Notes: generated from the sequence alone by a model not told the origin. Shown: positions 42,494-51,290, counted from the first letter of the stretch. The stretch: DNA of 64,000 bases from Edaphobacter dinghuensis (GCF_014640335.1 NZ_BMGT01000003.1:789149-853148), one strand, 5' to 3'. Numbers and translations: made by a program.

Positions 42494-43669
42494 ATGAAGC
42501 TGGATGAAGTAGGTGTGCTGCGTGTGCATCGGCAGCGGTTTGGGCAGGATGGGCAGGCGTTTGGAGCGCCTGCACGCGTCAATTTAATCGGAGAGCACAC
42601 GGACTATACGGGCGGCTTTGTGATGCCCATGGCAATCGACTTCAGTACGGTTGCCACTATCAGTCCACGCGACGATGGACGTGCCGTCTTTTATTCGCTG
42701 AACTTTGACGAAGAGGTTTCCTTTGAACTCGCCTCTCTCGGCCGGACTCCGCGAGGGCACTGGAGCGACTATCCGCTGGGGGTGGTTTGGAGCCTGGCCC
42801 AGGAAGGCGTTGCCGTAAGCGGCTTTAGCATGAGCCTCGCCGGTAACGTGCCCGTAGGTGCTGGTCTGAGCTCTTCGGCTTCGTTGGAGGTTGCCACCGC
42901 GATGGCTCTGATGGCGCACGCGGGCAGGGAGCTTCCGCTGAAGACGGTGGCGACGCTATGCCGCCGGACAGAGAACGAGTTTGTCGGTGCGAAGAGCGGC
43001 ATCATGGACCAGTTCATCGTAGCTGGCGGCGTTGCTGGACGCGTGATGCTGCTCGATTGCCGTTCGCTCGAGTTCGAGCTGCTGCCTTTGCCGTCTGAGG
43101 TGCGAGTCGTGATCTGCAACTCGATGGTGCAGCATGCGCATGCGGGCGGCGAGTATGGCGACCGGCGCGATGAGGTCGAGGCTGGACAGGCAGTTTTGCG
43201 GCAGTTGCGTCCGGGGATCGAGTTGTTGCGCGACGCTACGCTGGCAGACCTTGAAGCCTGCAAGGACAAGATGAGCGCGACGAGTTTTGCGCGTTGCAAA
43301 CACATCATCAGCGAAAATGCGCGGGTGATGGAGGCGCGTGAGGCTTTGCTACATAGTGATGTCAAGCGGTTTGGCGAGCTGATGGTCGAGGCACATGCAA
43401 GTATGCGTGACGACTTCGGGGCCAGTGCGCCGGAGGTGGATACGCTGGTGGAGATTGCGGTGCGGCAGCCGGGTTGTTTTGGCGCTCGAATTACGGGCGG
43501 CGGATTTGGCGGATGCACGGTGAACCTGGTTGAAGCGGACAAGGTCGAATCGTTTGTCGAGGCGGTACGCAACGAGTACAAGGCTGCTTCCGGTATCTCG
43601 GCGAATTGTTTTGTCAGCGCTCCGGTGGACGGCGCGTTGGCGATGGCGGCGAAAGGCGGTGCACGATGA
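42494..43669 (+). CDS. galK: Galactokinase
   Basis: 391 residues of the GHMP kinase fold: substrate motif RVNLIGEHTDYTGGFVMPMA near residue 28, ATP loop VPVGAGLSSSASLEVATA near 117, and C-terminal GARITGGGFGGCTVNLV near 332. It phosphorylates D-galactose with ATP at C1. galT follows with an ATGA overlap, so the two Leloir steps are coupled. No galE or mutarotase lies beside them. Placed after GH105, it may use galactose released from pectin side chains. Confidence 0.92.
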   Translation: MKLDEVGVLRVHRQRFGQDGQAFGAPARVNLIGEHTDYTGGFVMPMAIDFSTVATISPRDDGRAVFYSLNFDEEVSFELASLGRTPRGHWSDYPLGVVWSLAQEGVAVSGFSMSLAGNVPVGAGLSSSASLEVATAMALMAHAGRELPLKTVATLCRRTENEFVGAKSGIMDQFIVAGGVAGRVMLLDCRSLEFELLPLPSEVRVVICNSMVQHAHAGGEYGDRRDEVEAGQAVLRQLRPGIELLRDATLADLEACKDKMSATSFARCKHIISENARVMEAREALLHSDVKRFGELMVEAHASMRDDFGASAPEVDTLVEIAVRQPGCFGARITGGGFGGCTVNLVEADKVESFVEAVRNEYKAASGISANCFVSAPVDGALAMAAKGGAR

Positions 43670-44706
43670 ATCCATTAGCGCAAAAGAATCCTCATCGCCG
43701 GTTCAACCCATTGAAGCAGGAATGGGTGCTGGTTTCGCCGAACCGCACACAGCGGCCTTGGCAGGGGCAGATGGAGAAGCCCGTCGTTGCGGCGGCCCTG
43801 CAGTATGATCCCGATTGCTATCTTTGCCCGGGCAATGTTCGCGCGGGTGGTGCGCGGACGGACAAGTATACGAGCACGTATGTCTTCGAGAATGACTATG
43901 CGGCGTTGAAGCTCGACGCCCCTCGCTTTTCAAGCGATGAGGAAGGCAAGGGAATCCTGGTCGCCGAGGGCGAGAGTGGTGTGTGCCGCGTGATCTGTTT
44001 TTCGCCGCGGCATGATCTGACGCTGGCGAAGATGTCGGTGCCGGAGATTCGGAAGGTGGTTGATGTTTGGGCGGAGCAGTATCGTGAACTCGGCTCGCGG
44101 GACGATATCTCTTACGTTCAGGTCTTCGAAAACCGCGGTGCGATGATGGGCGCGAGCAATCCTCATCCGCATGGACAGATCTGGGCGAGCCGGTCGATCC
44201 CGAATGAGGTCGTGCTGGAGCTGCGTGGGCAGGGCGAGTATCTGCGCGAGCATGGCTGCTGCCTGCTTTGCGCTTATCGCGAGCTGGAACTTCGGCTCGG
44301 CGAGCGGGTGATTGCTAAAAACGACAGCTTCGTTGCCGTGGTTCCTTACTGGGCGGTCTGGCCGTTTGAGGTGATGATTCTGCCGCTGCGGCATATCGCG
44401 GATGTAGAGGCGATGACCGATGCAGAGCGCGATGACTTTGCCGCGATCCTGCAATCGGTGACCTCGACCTACGACCGCGTCTTCGATACACCGTTTCCTT
44501 ACTCGATGGGTCTGCATCCCCGGCCCTCCGATGGGGAGGAGCATCCGGAGTGGCACTTCCATGCGCACTTCTATCCGCCGCTGCTGCGGTCGGCCACGAT
44601 TCGGAAGTTCATGGTCGGCTATGAGCTTCTGGGATCTCCGCAGCGGGACATTACTGCGGAGAGCGCGGCTGAGGTGTTGCGTCAGGCGGCTGCACGGGCG
44701 GTTTGA
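43666..44706 (+). CDS. galT: Galactose-1-phosphate uridylyltransferase
   Basis: 346 residues from the ATG at 43666, which overlaps the galK stop. HIT-superfamily active site NPHPHGQIWA near residue 166 (nucleophile His), zinc Cys pair CYLCPG near 47, and the C-terminal WHFHAHFYPPLLRS. It exchanges UDP between UDP-glucose and galactose 1-phosphate. A palindrome begins one base after its stop and a terminator lies at 44818. Confidence 0.92.
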   Translation: MNPLAQKNPHRRFNPLKQEWVLVSPNRTQRPWQGQMEKPVVAAALQYDPDCYLCPGNVRAGGARTDKYTSTYVFENDYAALKLDAPRFSSDEEGKGILVAEGESGVCRVICFSPRHDLTLAKMSVPEIRKVVDVWAEQYRELGSRDDISYVQVFENRGAMMGASNPHPHGQIWASRSIPNEVVLELRGQGEYLREHGCCLLCAYRELELRLGERVIAKNDSFVAVVPYWAVWPFEVMILPLRHIADVEAMTDAERDDFAAILQSVTSTYDRVFDTPFPYSMGLHPRPSDGEEHPEWHFHAHFYPPLLRSATIRKFMVGYELLGSPQRDITAESAAEVLRQAAARAV

Positions 44707-44725
44707 AGTACCCCCACTGGGTACT
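44707..44725. promoter_or_regulatory. TACCCC-type palindrome, site 1
   Basis: AGTACCC CCACT GGGTACT: perfect 7-bp arms with five between, directly after galT. It shares the TACCCCC-N-GGGT form with two sites near 45443 and 45464. The shape recalls CsoR/RcnR-type operators, but no such regulator gene is present here. Confidence 0.45.
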
Positions 44726-44733
44726 TTAGTCTG

Positions 44734-44793
44734 CAAAGTCTTGATTCGATAGACTTTATTTTTCAAAGTATTGATTCTATGAGACTTATTTTT
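44734..44793. repeat. Two tandem 30-base direct repeats
   Basis: Copy 1 (44734-44763) and copy 2 (44764-44793) both run CAAAGT, then TTGATTC, and end ACTT..ATTTTT, with small indels between. They lie between the galT stop and its terminator in an AT-rich stretch. Confidence 0.6.
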
Positions 44794-44817
44794 AAACTAT
44801 TCTTATTGAACAAGTTA

Positions 44818-44848
44818 GGCCCAGCTTTTGGCTGGGCCTTATTGTTTC
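44818..44848 (+). terminator. Rho-independent terminator of the galKT unit
   Basis: GGCCCAGC (44818-44825), loop TTTTG, GCTGGGCC (44831-44838), then TTATTGTTTC. No coding sequence is seen between here and about 45000. Confidence 0.85.
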
Positions 44849-45002
44849 TGTATTGTTCCAGTTTAGCAAATCGGGTGAAACTGTTTTGCAGCTTTTCCAA
44901 GTCTATTTGGTTAGCGATAAGCTTTTTATTTTGTTTAGTTTATTGCGAATTGCCATGAGGATTTAGCCGATTGAGGGCTTGACATCCTTTTCGCGCACCG
45001 CT

Positions 45003-45191
45003 TCATGCGGCGCAGAGCCACGAATCTTCCTCCATGACGGGAGAAGCCTGCTTCTCTTGCTTGAATGGCGTGCCTCGAAGGCTCTCGATCCAGACGGCGG
45101 TGAGGGGAGCGTTCGGGCCTGTATGGGATGGCACCCAGACACACCGGAGTGTGGCGATATGTTGATGGATTCTGTTTGTTGTCTGCAGCAT
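45003..45191 (-). CDS. Possible small protein of 62 residues
   Basis: The minus strand gives a frame from ATG at 45191 with GGAGG five bases upstream. The product has LRCVWVPSHTGPNAPLTAVW near residues 16-35, then a hydrophilic tail ending ...SWLCAA. No family is recognised and there is no membrane segment. The opposite strand is also open over this stretch but has no good ribosome site. Treated as a real but unproven gene because of the strong ribosome site and the regulated-looking leader upstream. Confidence 0.45.
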   Translation of the reverse strand: MLQTTNRIHQHIATLRCVWVPSHTGPNAPLTAVWIESLRGTPFKQEKQASPVMEEDSWLCAA

Positions 45192-45564
45192 GATTCCTCC
45201 TTCACGCATGGCAACGTCCAGGTGCGAGGAGGCACGCCGGGCCATGCAGATCAATTGATTCTTGGAGGGCAGGAGGAAAAAACTCCCACTCGCCGGGTTC
45301 TGGTTAGATCGACCCGCGCAGCAAGTGAGAGGCTAGGAAAAACTAGTCGCAAACCGGAAGTACGCAGGAAGAGATCGCCTCCGAGCGACTCGGAGGCTCG
45401 TGTTTGCTTGAGCTTTCCATAGATCCTTTCGCAAAGGGGTTGTACCCCCTATGGGTTTTATACTATACCCCGGGTGGGTTTAGTCAAGGGCCCGAATTGC
45501 CGGAAGATTTGATCCACGCTCGTGCGTGCATTTTGAGATGAGTCGCTCGAGTAGAAGGTGCGGC
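45192..45564 (-). other. 373-base gene-free leader with attenuator-like structures and two TACCCC sites
   Basis: Read on the minus strand: two TACCCC/GGGT sites (45443-45458 and 45464-45482) overlapping a TATAGT/TATAAA-like stretch, a perfect 9-bp hairpin (45377-45385 with 45389-45397), then an imperfect hairpin followed by TTTTTT (45277-45282). This could be a long leader for the 62-residue ORF. No gene is seen within it. Confidence 0.45.
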
Positions 45565-46005
45565 TCAGATGCGGAGGTCGTCGGCTCGCCAGTTCTCGAT
45601 GGCTTGTTTGATTGCTTTGGGTTCGAGGTTCTGGGTGAGGGTGCGGCGGGCGAGCGCGGGCAGCTCGGCATCGGAGGCGAAGCGAAGAGCGATGAGCTGG
45701 GCCGTGGTGAACTCGCCGATGTGAGCGCGCTCGTCGGGCGGCAGCAGTGTGGCCAGCCGGAGGCGTTCTTCGAGGCGGATGATGCGGTCCTGCGCTTTGA
45801 CCGCCTGCATTCTGCCCAGCAGCGCCATCAGGATGAAGGCGATGGACATGACGACCCACCAGTGGAAGAGGTATTTGTGCGCGGGGTAGCGGTGGACGGT
45901 GTCGTAGATGGAGAAGAAGAGATTGATGACAAGGATCGGCATCAGGACAAAGTGAAAGGGCGGGAAGCGGCGCTTGTGGTTCTTGTAGTTTTGCGGCTCG
46001 GCCAT
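45565..46005 (-). CDS. DUF6526 family membrane protein
   Basis: 146 residues. A short basic N-terminus (QNYKNHKRRFPPFH), two membrane helices (FVLMPILVINLFFSIYDTVH; WWVVMSIAFILMALLG) with YPAHKYLFHW between them, then a helical cytoplasmic part (VKAQDRIIRLEERLRLATLL). It matches the DUF6526 pattern seen in Acidobacteria and Bacteroidota; no function is known. It stands alone upstream of the small-ORF leader. Confidence 0.78.
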   Translation of the reverse strand: MAEPQNYKNHKRRFPPFHFVLMPILVINLFFSIYDTVHRYPAHKYLFHWWVVMSIAFILMALLGRMQAVKAQDRIIRLEERLRLATLLPPDERAHIGEFTTAQLIALRFASDAELPALARRTLTQNLEPKAIKQAIENWRADDLRI

Positions 46006-46155
46006 GATCGGTCCTTTCGGCGATGAGAGTGAGTCTGATGCAGAGGTTGCAGGACTCCGAGGGACGAATCAGCATAACATTCGCGTGTGTTTTAAAGGTT
46101 GATCCGGGTGCGCCATAGTTGGCTGCGCGTGGTCGAGATGATGGCGGGGGAGAGA

Positions 46156-46503
46156 TCAGTCTTCGACGAAAGATTTTAGCCTGGCGAGCGCCTGGTTCCA
46201 TTGCTCGGAGACGAGGTCGAGGTACTGCCTGATCTCGTCGATGGGCTCCGGATGAAGCTCGAAGAGGCTCTCGCGGCCCTCGCGATTGCTTTGTACGATG
46301 CCCGCGTCTTCGAGGACGCGAAGGTGCTTGGTGATTGCCTGCCGGGTGAGCCGGGAGCCGTGCGTGAGCTGCGAGATCGAGTGCGGCTGCCGGTCGCTGA
46401 GCCTGACGACGAGCGACAGCCGCGTCTCGTCGCCAAGCGCGGCAAAGACGACAGCGGGTGGGTGTCTTCGGGTTGTGGCGCGGTTACGGCTTCTGGGTGA
46501 CAT
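46156..46503 (-). CDS. ArsR-family transcriptional regulator
   Basis: 115 residues, winged helix-turn-helix: VFAALGDETRLSLVVRLSD, recognition region SQLTHGSRLTRQAITKHLRV near 47-66, and wing NREGRESLFELHP. It has no obvious metal-binding cysteines, so it belongs to the non-metal ArsR group that often pairs with SRPBCC proteins. Its start overlaps the upstream SRPBCC gene by 20 bases in a different frame. Confidence 0.88.
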   Translation of the reverse strand: MSPRSRNRATTRRHPPAVVFAALGDETRLSLVVRLSDRQPHSISQLTHGSRLTRQAITKHLRVLEDAGIVQSNREGRESLFELHPEPIDEIRQYLDLVSEQWNQALARLKSFVED

Positions 46504-46936
46504 GGCTTTCGATGTTCTTCATCTGCTCGGTCCAGCCGCCGTCGTTCATGCGGAAGGCCTCGAGGCGGCGCTCGCTGGGGAGCTTGTCGAAACCGGACTC
46601 GGTGACGGTGAGCAGAGTGCCGCCGGAAGCGGGCTCCAGCCTGAATTCGACCAGGGTCGAAGGCTCGTGCGAGTAGTCCTTGCTGGGGTCGATGGCATAA
46701 GGGTGCCACGTGAAGGAAAACAGATGCTCTGGTACAAGCGCCTGCACGACCGCTTCGAACCGGAGATGTTCGTATCCGGGATACGTGATGTTTCCATGTA
46801 CAGGTTTTCCGGGCAGGAAGGGAGCTTCCAGCTTGACCCGAAACCATTCTCCGAACTCGCGGTAGTCAGTTACAGCACGCCATACTCGCGAGATGGGGGC
46901 TTTCAGCTCGATCTTCTTTTCGATTTGATTGCTCAT
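46484..46936 (-). CDS. SRPBCC (AHSA1-like) domain protein
   Basis: 150 residues from the ATG at 46936, with AGGAGG ten bases upstream. The fold is an AHSA1/START-like cavity: KKIELKAPISRVWRAVTDYR at the start, LFSFTWHPYAID mid-way, and GGTLLTVTESGFDKLP before the long C-terminal helix. Such proteins bind hydrophobic ligands or act as Hsp90 activator relatives. Coupled to an ArsR regulator by overlap, so they likely form one unit. Confidence 0.85.
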   Translation of the reverse strand: MSNQIEKKIELKAPISRVWRAVTDYREFGEWFRVKLEAPFLPGKPVHGNITYPGYEHLRFEAVVQALVPEHLFSFTWHPYAIDPSKDYSHEPSTLVEFRLEPASGGTLLTVTESGFDKLPSERRLEAFRMNDGGWTEQMKNIESHVTQKP

Positions 46937-47027
46937 CTTTGGGCAACCTCCTGGTTGCATATTAGCGTGGCTCCAGCCGAAAGCGCAACCATTTAGTTGC
47001 TCTTTCTGGCGTGATTGCCATTGGCAT

Positions 47028-47075
47028 AGAAAGATAAGCGGCAACAACGCATCCGTTGTTGCCGCTTATCTTTTT
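47028..47075. terminator. Long perfect hairpin, bidirectional terminator-like
   Basis: A stem of about 19 bp (47030-47048 with 47055-47073) with a six-base loop, then TTTTTC on the plus strand. The only gene reading into it is the 58-residue ORF on the minus strand. Confidence 0.75.
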
Positions 47076-47176
47076 CAGAACAGATTGAGGCTGCTCTCTC
47101 GACATATTCCGCACTATTTCAAGCCACTGTGGACGAGCGCAACGATGCAGGATATGGATGAGAGACAGCTGCTCGG

Positions 47177-47353
47177 TTAGCCGTTATTGTCGTCCTTTTT
47201 TTCAAAGTGATCAGCGATGGCTCCGGCGCCTTCGAAGCCGGCGACGGCTGCCGCGCCTTCGGTGAGGATCGATGCATTGGGATCCAATTTCTCGGCCCCT
47301 TCGACTGCGACGACAGCTCCTGCGATTTTTTCTGCATCTTCTAAAAAGCCCAT
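47177..47353 (-). CDS. Small acidic protein of 58 residues
   Basis: The minus strand holds a complete frame from ATG at 47353, with AAGGAGAG seven bases upstream, to TAA at 47177. The product is Ala/Gly/Glu-rich (EKIAGAVVAVEGAEKLDPN, AAAVAGFEGAGAIADHFEKK) with two similar Glu-Gly-Ala blocks and a hydrophilic end KKDDNNG. No signal peptide or membrane helix. Family unknown. The ribosome site and the downstream hairpin support it being a gene. Confidence 0.65.
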   Translation of the reverse strand: MGFLEDAEKIAGAVVAVEGAEKLDPNASILTEGAAAVAGFEGAGAIADHFEKKDDNNG

Positions 47354-47549
47354 GACTGACTCTCCTTACTGCAACAGCGAATGAATTCTACCGGGATGGT
47401 AGTGCGATTGAGGATATCACCTGTAGTTGCATCCGCTGAATCAGGGTTTTCAGGCAGCCAACAAAGTTTGGCCTAGATGAGAGATGACGGATCTGGATGG
47501 GGACAGGTTCTAGGATGGAGGAAGGAAGAGTTCCTTCAGGAGGGTTGTT

Positions 47550-48020
47550 ATGGCAGCGAATGTCGCGCTTGTACCACCGTTTACACGTGAGATTGCGATT
47601 CAGAAAGTTCGGCTGGCAGAGGATGGATGGAACTCCAGGGACCCCGCGCGGGTCTCACTGGCTTATAGCGTCGACAGCCGGTGGCGGAACCGGTCGGAGT
47701 TCGTGAACGGACGGGAGGAGATCGTCGAGTTTCTGACACGGAAGTGGAGCAGAGAGCTGGAGTATCGACTGATTAAGGAACTGTGGGCATTTGATGTCAA
47801 TCGGATTGCGGTGCGGTTTGCCTACGAGTCTCATGATGTGGAGGGGGACTGGTTTCGATCGTACGGCAACGAGAACTGGGAGTTCGATGAGAAGGGGTTG
47901 ATGAAGGTTCGTCATGCGAGCATCAACGACGTTCCTATTAAGGAGTCGGAGCGGTTGTTTCACTGGCCGTTGGGGCGGAGGCCGGATGAGCATCCGGGGT
48001 TGAGTGAGCTGGGGCTTTAG
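47550..48020 (+). CDS. DUF1348 / NTF2-like protein
   Basis: 156 residues. The sequence [20 protein letters not shown], then [20 protein letters not shown] and [16 protein letters not shown], matches the DUF1348 group of NTF2-like proteins, which form cone-shaped alpha/beta barrels and often bind small ligands. GGAGGG lies upstream of the ATG. Stand-alone gene; no enzymatic role can be assigned. Confidence 0.85.
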   Translation: MAANVALVPPFTREIAIQKVRLAEDGWNSRDPARVSLAYSVDSRWRNRSEFVNGREEIVEFLTRKWSRELEYRLIKELWAFDVNRIAVRFAYESHDVEGDWFRSYGNENWEFDEKGLMKVRHASINDVPIKESERLFHWPLGRRPDEHPGLSELGL

Positions 48021-48059
48021 GAATTGTTCCTGGCGAGGCGGCGAGGGCCACAGAAGCAA

Positions 48060-48148
48060 AGGCAAATACAGGGGTCTCTCCACTCCGCTTCGCTCCGGTC
48101 GAGATGACGTGTCGTAGGGGTGGCTTTACTTCGGTCGAGATGACGTGC
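48060..48148 (-). repeat. Intergenic repeat family A, reversed, with an extra tail
   Basis: AAATACAGGGGTCTCTCCACT, then CGCTTCGCTCCGGTCGAGAT and GACGTG, followed by a second tail GGTCGAGATGACGTG (48133-48147). It lies between the convergent DUF1348 gene and the membrane protein gene. Confidence 0.75.
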
Positions 48149-48160
48149 GGTTGTGGGTGG

Positions 48161-48748
48161 TTACTGGACGTTGTAATAGAGGATGATGAAGGTGATCTGA
48201 TAGGCGATGGTGAGAGTCAGGACGGTGAGTTGGATGCGGCGGTTGGGGGAGATCAGGCCGATGATGCAGAAGGCCAGATTAATCGCCAGGCGGATGGGGT
48301 ATTCGATACCGAAGGAGTGGAGGTAGGCGGTGCCTTTGAGGGCGGTGTCGATGTAGTCGAAGACAAGGGTGCCTGCGAGCAGGGCGAAGAACCAGCGGCG
48401 ACGGGAGAGGAAGTACTGCTCGTAACCGCCGTATTCGGAGATGTCGTCGGGGAAGAGAAGTTTTGAGAGCAAAAAGTAGAGAATGGCGTAGAAGATGACG
48501 AAGAGGTAGGTCTCGAAGTTCCAGGAGCGGATGGAGGCGAGCCGGAACTCCCACCACCAGAAGTGGGTGACCCAGAGCAGCAGAGAAGCTGCCCAGCCGA
48601 GGTGCAGGATCGAAGGTCGTTCGCGGCGGGGATGCTGGACGAAACGGGCAAATCCGGAGAGCAGGGTGGTGATGCACAGGCCAACGATGATGGAGATGAT
48701 GACCCGGATGTGGAGGTAGATGTCCGACAGAGAGGGGGCGGCGGTCAT
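48161..48748 (-). CDS. Hypothetical integral membrane protein
   Basis: 195 residues with about six hydrophobic segments (VIISIIVGLCITTLLSGFA; AASLLLWVTHFWWWEF; TYLFVIFYAILYFLLSK; WFFALLAGTLVFDYI; LAINLAFCIIGLI; LTLTIAYQITFIILYY). No family was recognised; the YLFVIFYAILYFLL and PDDISEYGGYEQYF stretches occur in uncharacterised bacterial membrane proteins. No operon partner. Confidence 0.7.
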   Translation of the reverse strand: MTAAPSLSDIYLHIRVIISIIVGLCITTLLSGFARFVQHPRRERPSILHLGWAASLLLWVTHFWWWEFRLASIRSWNFETYLFVIFYAILYFLLSKLLFPDDISEYGGYEQYFLSRRRWFFALLAGTLVFDYIDTALKGTAYLHSFGIEYPIRLAINLAFCIIGLISPNRRIQLTVLTLTIAYQITFIILYYNVQ

Positions 48749-49133
48749 TTTGGCTGGGATGATTCTACCCCCGGCCTTTACTTCTGGTTCTGGAGTAAAG
48801 GTTTATGTTCGGGAGCGCGGATGGGGGTTGGTATACTTGGCGAGTTGAAAATCAGGGTAAAGATTTGGCTCAGGGCCGGGAACGAAGCGGCGGATGGGTG
48901 CGTATTACTGCCCATGTTGGTTTGCCGAATCAAGGCTTTAGATTTTCTTTAAGAATCGTGCGGAACCGGCGGCGCGTCTTAAGTGAATTGGAAAAGTTGG
49001 ATGGAAGCGGCAGCCTGGCCGATCTTTTGCCGGGTTGCTGAGAGTTGAAGGACTCCGGAGAGGTTGCCTGTGCAAAAGGGCCGCACCGGGGAAGATGCTG
49101 GCGAACAAGCCAGGGAAGAGTTGGAGAGCCATC
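48749..49133 (+). other. 385-base gene-free leader before the TolC-like gene
   Basis: A hairpin CCTTTACT/AGTAAAGG (48775-48782 with 48794-48801) lies near the start. Beyond it are only short open frames without coding character and the upstream part of the next gene, where alternative starts occur. Confidence 0.5.
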
Positions 49134-51239
49134 GTGAGATTAAGGGACATGCAGGCAGCAGCGAGTATCGGACTGTTGCTGATGAGCGTGAATACGCAAC
49201 TGGGACTGGCGCAACAGACGAATCCGACCGCGCCGGCGACGCCGCAGACGGTGGTGAACGACACGACCGGACAGCGTGGATTACCGCAGGCGCCGCAGCC
49301 AAAGCTGACCGAGCCGCTCTACATGCGGAGCACGAGCCATGATTATGCGCAGCCGAAGAGCCATCTCTGGAACCCGATTGCTCCTTATACGTCGACCGAT
49401 GTTCCTGCGCCGCGGCTCGATAATACGCCGAACCTGGATGGGCTGATGCGGGACGGGAAGATCTATCTGAGCCTGTCGGACGCAGTAACGCTGGCACTTG
49501 AGAACAACTACGATATCGCCATTGCGCGGCTTAACCTCGACATTGCGGACACGGATATTCTGCGTGCCAAGGCAGGAACATCGCTGCGCGGTGCTCCGGC
49601 GGGCGTAGTCACGAACACGATCGGTGGATCGGGTACGACGGTGACGTCGGGCGGCGGTCCGGGTGGAACGTCGGCGGCGGCGGGCGGGGCTGGGGCCGGT
49701 GCTTCGGGCCTGGTGTTGAGCACGAACGGCGGCGGCCCGGCACCCGAACTGCGCGATCCGGTGTTGACCGGACAACTGGAGTATGAGGACACAAAGCAGC
49801 AGCAGAGCAATACGCTGTTCAGCGGCGGTCTGCCCCAGTTGACGACGGATACGGGAACCTTCAACTTCGGCTATCAGCAGGGCTTCGTTACCGGAACCGC
49901 GCTGAACGTGACGTTCAACAACACCCGCGTTACGACGGACAATCCTTTCACGACCTACAGCCCACAACTGAATTCCAGCTTCCGGGCAGAGGTGACTCAG
50001 CATCTTTTGCAGGGTTTCGGCTGGGGCATCAACAACCGTTTTGTCATCCAGGCGAAGAACGATCGCAGGATCACTGACTCGGCCTTCAGGCAGCAGCTGC
50101 TCTATACGGTCAATCAGGTTGAGAACATCTACTGGGGCCTGGTGAGCGCGTATGAGGACGAGCAGGCCAAGGAGCGAGCGCTGGCACAGAGCACGCAACT
50201 GACTTCGGACAACCGGAAGCAGTTGGAGATCGGAACGCTGGCACCGCTGGATGTGGTGAACTCCGATGCTGCTGTGGCGACGGACAGGCAGGCGCTGGTG
50301 GCTTCGCAATCGAACCTGGAGTATCAGCAGTTGATTATGAAGCAGGCCATTACGCGGAACCTGAACGATCCGCAGCTTTCGAGCGCGCCGGTCATTCCTA
50401 CGGATCGCGTGAGCCTGGACCGTCTGCCTGAGGAAGATATGTCAGTGGAGGACCTGGTGAAGCAGGCTTACACGGACAATCCTCAGATCGAGCAGGCCGT
50501 GTTGAACATGAAGAACAACGAGATCACCATCAAGGCAGAGAAGAATGGCTTGCTGCCGACGGTGGACGCGTATGCTTTCTACGGCGGCAGCGGTCTGGGT
50601 GGCGCGCAGAATCCAGCCGTGATCTGCGACTTTACAACGTTTGCAAAGTGCCCTCCGGGACAATATCCCTCGACCAGCTATAGAAATACGTTCGGTAGCC
50701 TGTTTGACAGCTCGAGCCCCGATAAGGGCGTTGGCGTGAACATCACGATTACGCTGCGGAACCGAGCGGCACAGGCCGATCAGGCGCGGTCGCAGATGGA
50801 GTACCGGCAGTCGCAGATGCGGTTGCAGCAGCTCTATACGCAGATTCGGATCAATGTCATCAACGGACAGTATGCGTTGACCAATGACCGGGCCCAGGTG
50901 AAGGCGGCTGAGGCGGGACGCGATTATGCGCTCCAGAGCCTCGATGCCGAGCAGAAGAAGTACAAGCTGGGCGCGTCGACCTCGGCCAATGTGTTGCAGC
51001 AGGAACGTAACCTTGCGGCTGCGGAGAACACGCTGATCTCAGACACGGCAGTCTATGCGAAGGACCGTGCGGCGTTGTCGCAACTGCTCTCGAACACGCT
51101 GGATAAGTACGGCATCAGCATTACCGACGTGGCGAAGGGCGATGTGGCGCAGGCTCCGGTGATTCCGGGGCTGACGGCTCCAAAGCCTCCGGCTACGGCA
51201 AAGCCGATTACGGAGAATCCTGCTCCGCCTGCTCAGTAA
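49134..51239 (+). CDS. TolC-family outer-membrane efflux protein
   Basis: 701 residues from the GTG at 49134 (GGAG seven bases upstream); an ATG at 49095 is an alternative. Signal peptide MQAAASIGLLLMSVNTQLGL. The two OEP domains are clear: SDAVTLALENNYDIAIARLN near 115 and KAAEAGRDYALQSLDAEQKK near 585. Long helices with KLGASTSANVLQQERNLAAA complete the channel. Between the helices of the first domain, residues about 165-205, is a Gly/Ala/Ser-rich run (GGPGGTSAAAGGAGAGAS). No inner-membrane pump genes are adjacent. Confidence 0.85.
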   Translation: MRLRDMQAAASIGLLLMSVNTQLGLAQQTNPTAPATPQTVVNDTTGQRGLPQAPQPKLTEPLYMRSTSHDYAQPKSHLWNPIAPYTSTDVPAPRLDNTPNLDGLMRDGKIYLSLSDAVTLALENNYDIAIARLNLDIADTDILRAKAGTSLRGAPAGVVTNTIGGSGTTVTSGGGPGGTSAAAGGAGAGASGLVLSTNGGGPAPELRDPVLTGQLEYEDTKQQQSNTLFSGGLPQLTTDTGTFNFGYQQGFVTGTALNVTFNNTRVTTDNPFTTYSPQLNSSFRAEVTQHLLQGFGWGINNRFVIQAKNDRRITDSAFRQQLLYTVNQVENIYWGLVSAYEDEQAKERALAQSTQLTSDNRKQLEIGTLAPLDVVNSDAAVATDRQALVASQSNLEYQQLIMKQAITRNLNDPQLSSAPVIPTDRVSLDRLPEEDMSVEDLVKQAYTDNPQIEQAVLNMKNNEITIKAEKNGLLPTVDAYAFYGGSGLGGAQNPAVICDFTTFAKCPPGQYPSTSYRNTFGSLFDSSSPDKGVGVNITITLRNRAAQADQARSQMEYRQSQMRLQQLYTQIRINVINGQYALTNDRAQVKAAEAGRDYALQSLDAEQKKYKLGASTSANVLQQERNLAAAENTLISDTAVYAKDRAALSQLLSNTLDKYGISITDVAKGDVAQAPVIPGLTAPKPPATAKPITENPAPPAQ

Positions 51240-51253
51240 GCGGGTGGAGTTTG

Positions 51254-51290
51254 AAAAAGGCCCGGGCTTAGGCTCGGGCCTTTTTTTATT
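51254..51290 (+). terminator. Rho-independent terminator of the TolC-like gene
   Basis: AGGCCCGGGC / GCTCGGGCCT stem with loop TTAG, flanked by AAAAA and followed by TTTTTTTATT. Confidence 0.9.

Noticed and set aside
44979..45422. Plus-strand open frame of 147 codons in the gene-poor stretch
   Set aside because: No ribosome site, no domain, and odd composition; the minus-strand 62-residue frame has the better translation signals.
46118..46145. Possible fragment of family A repeat (GGTCGAGATGATGG)
   Set aside because: Only the tail resembles the family, too short to be called a copy.
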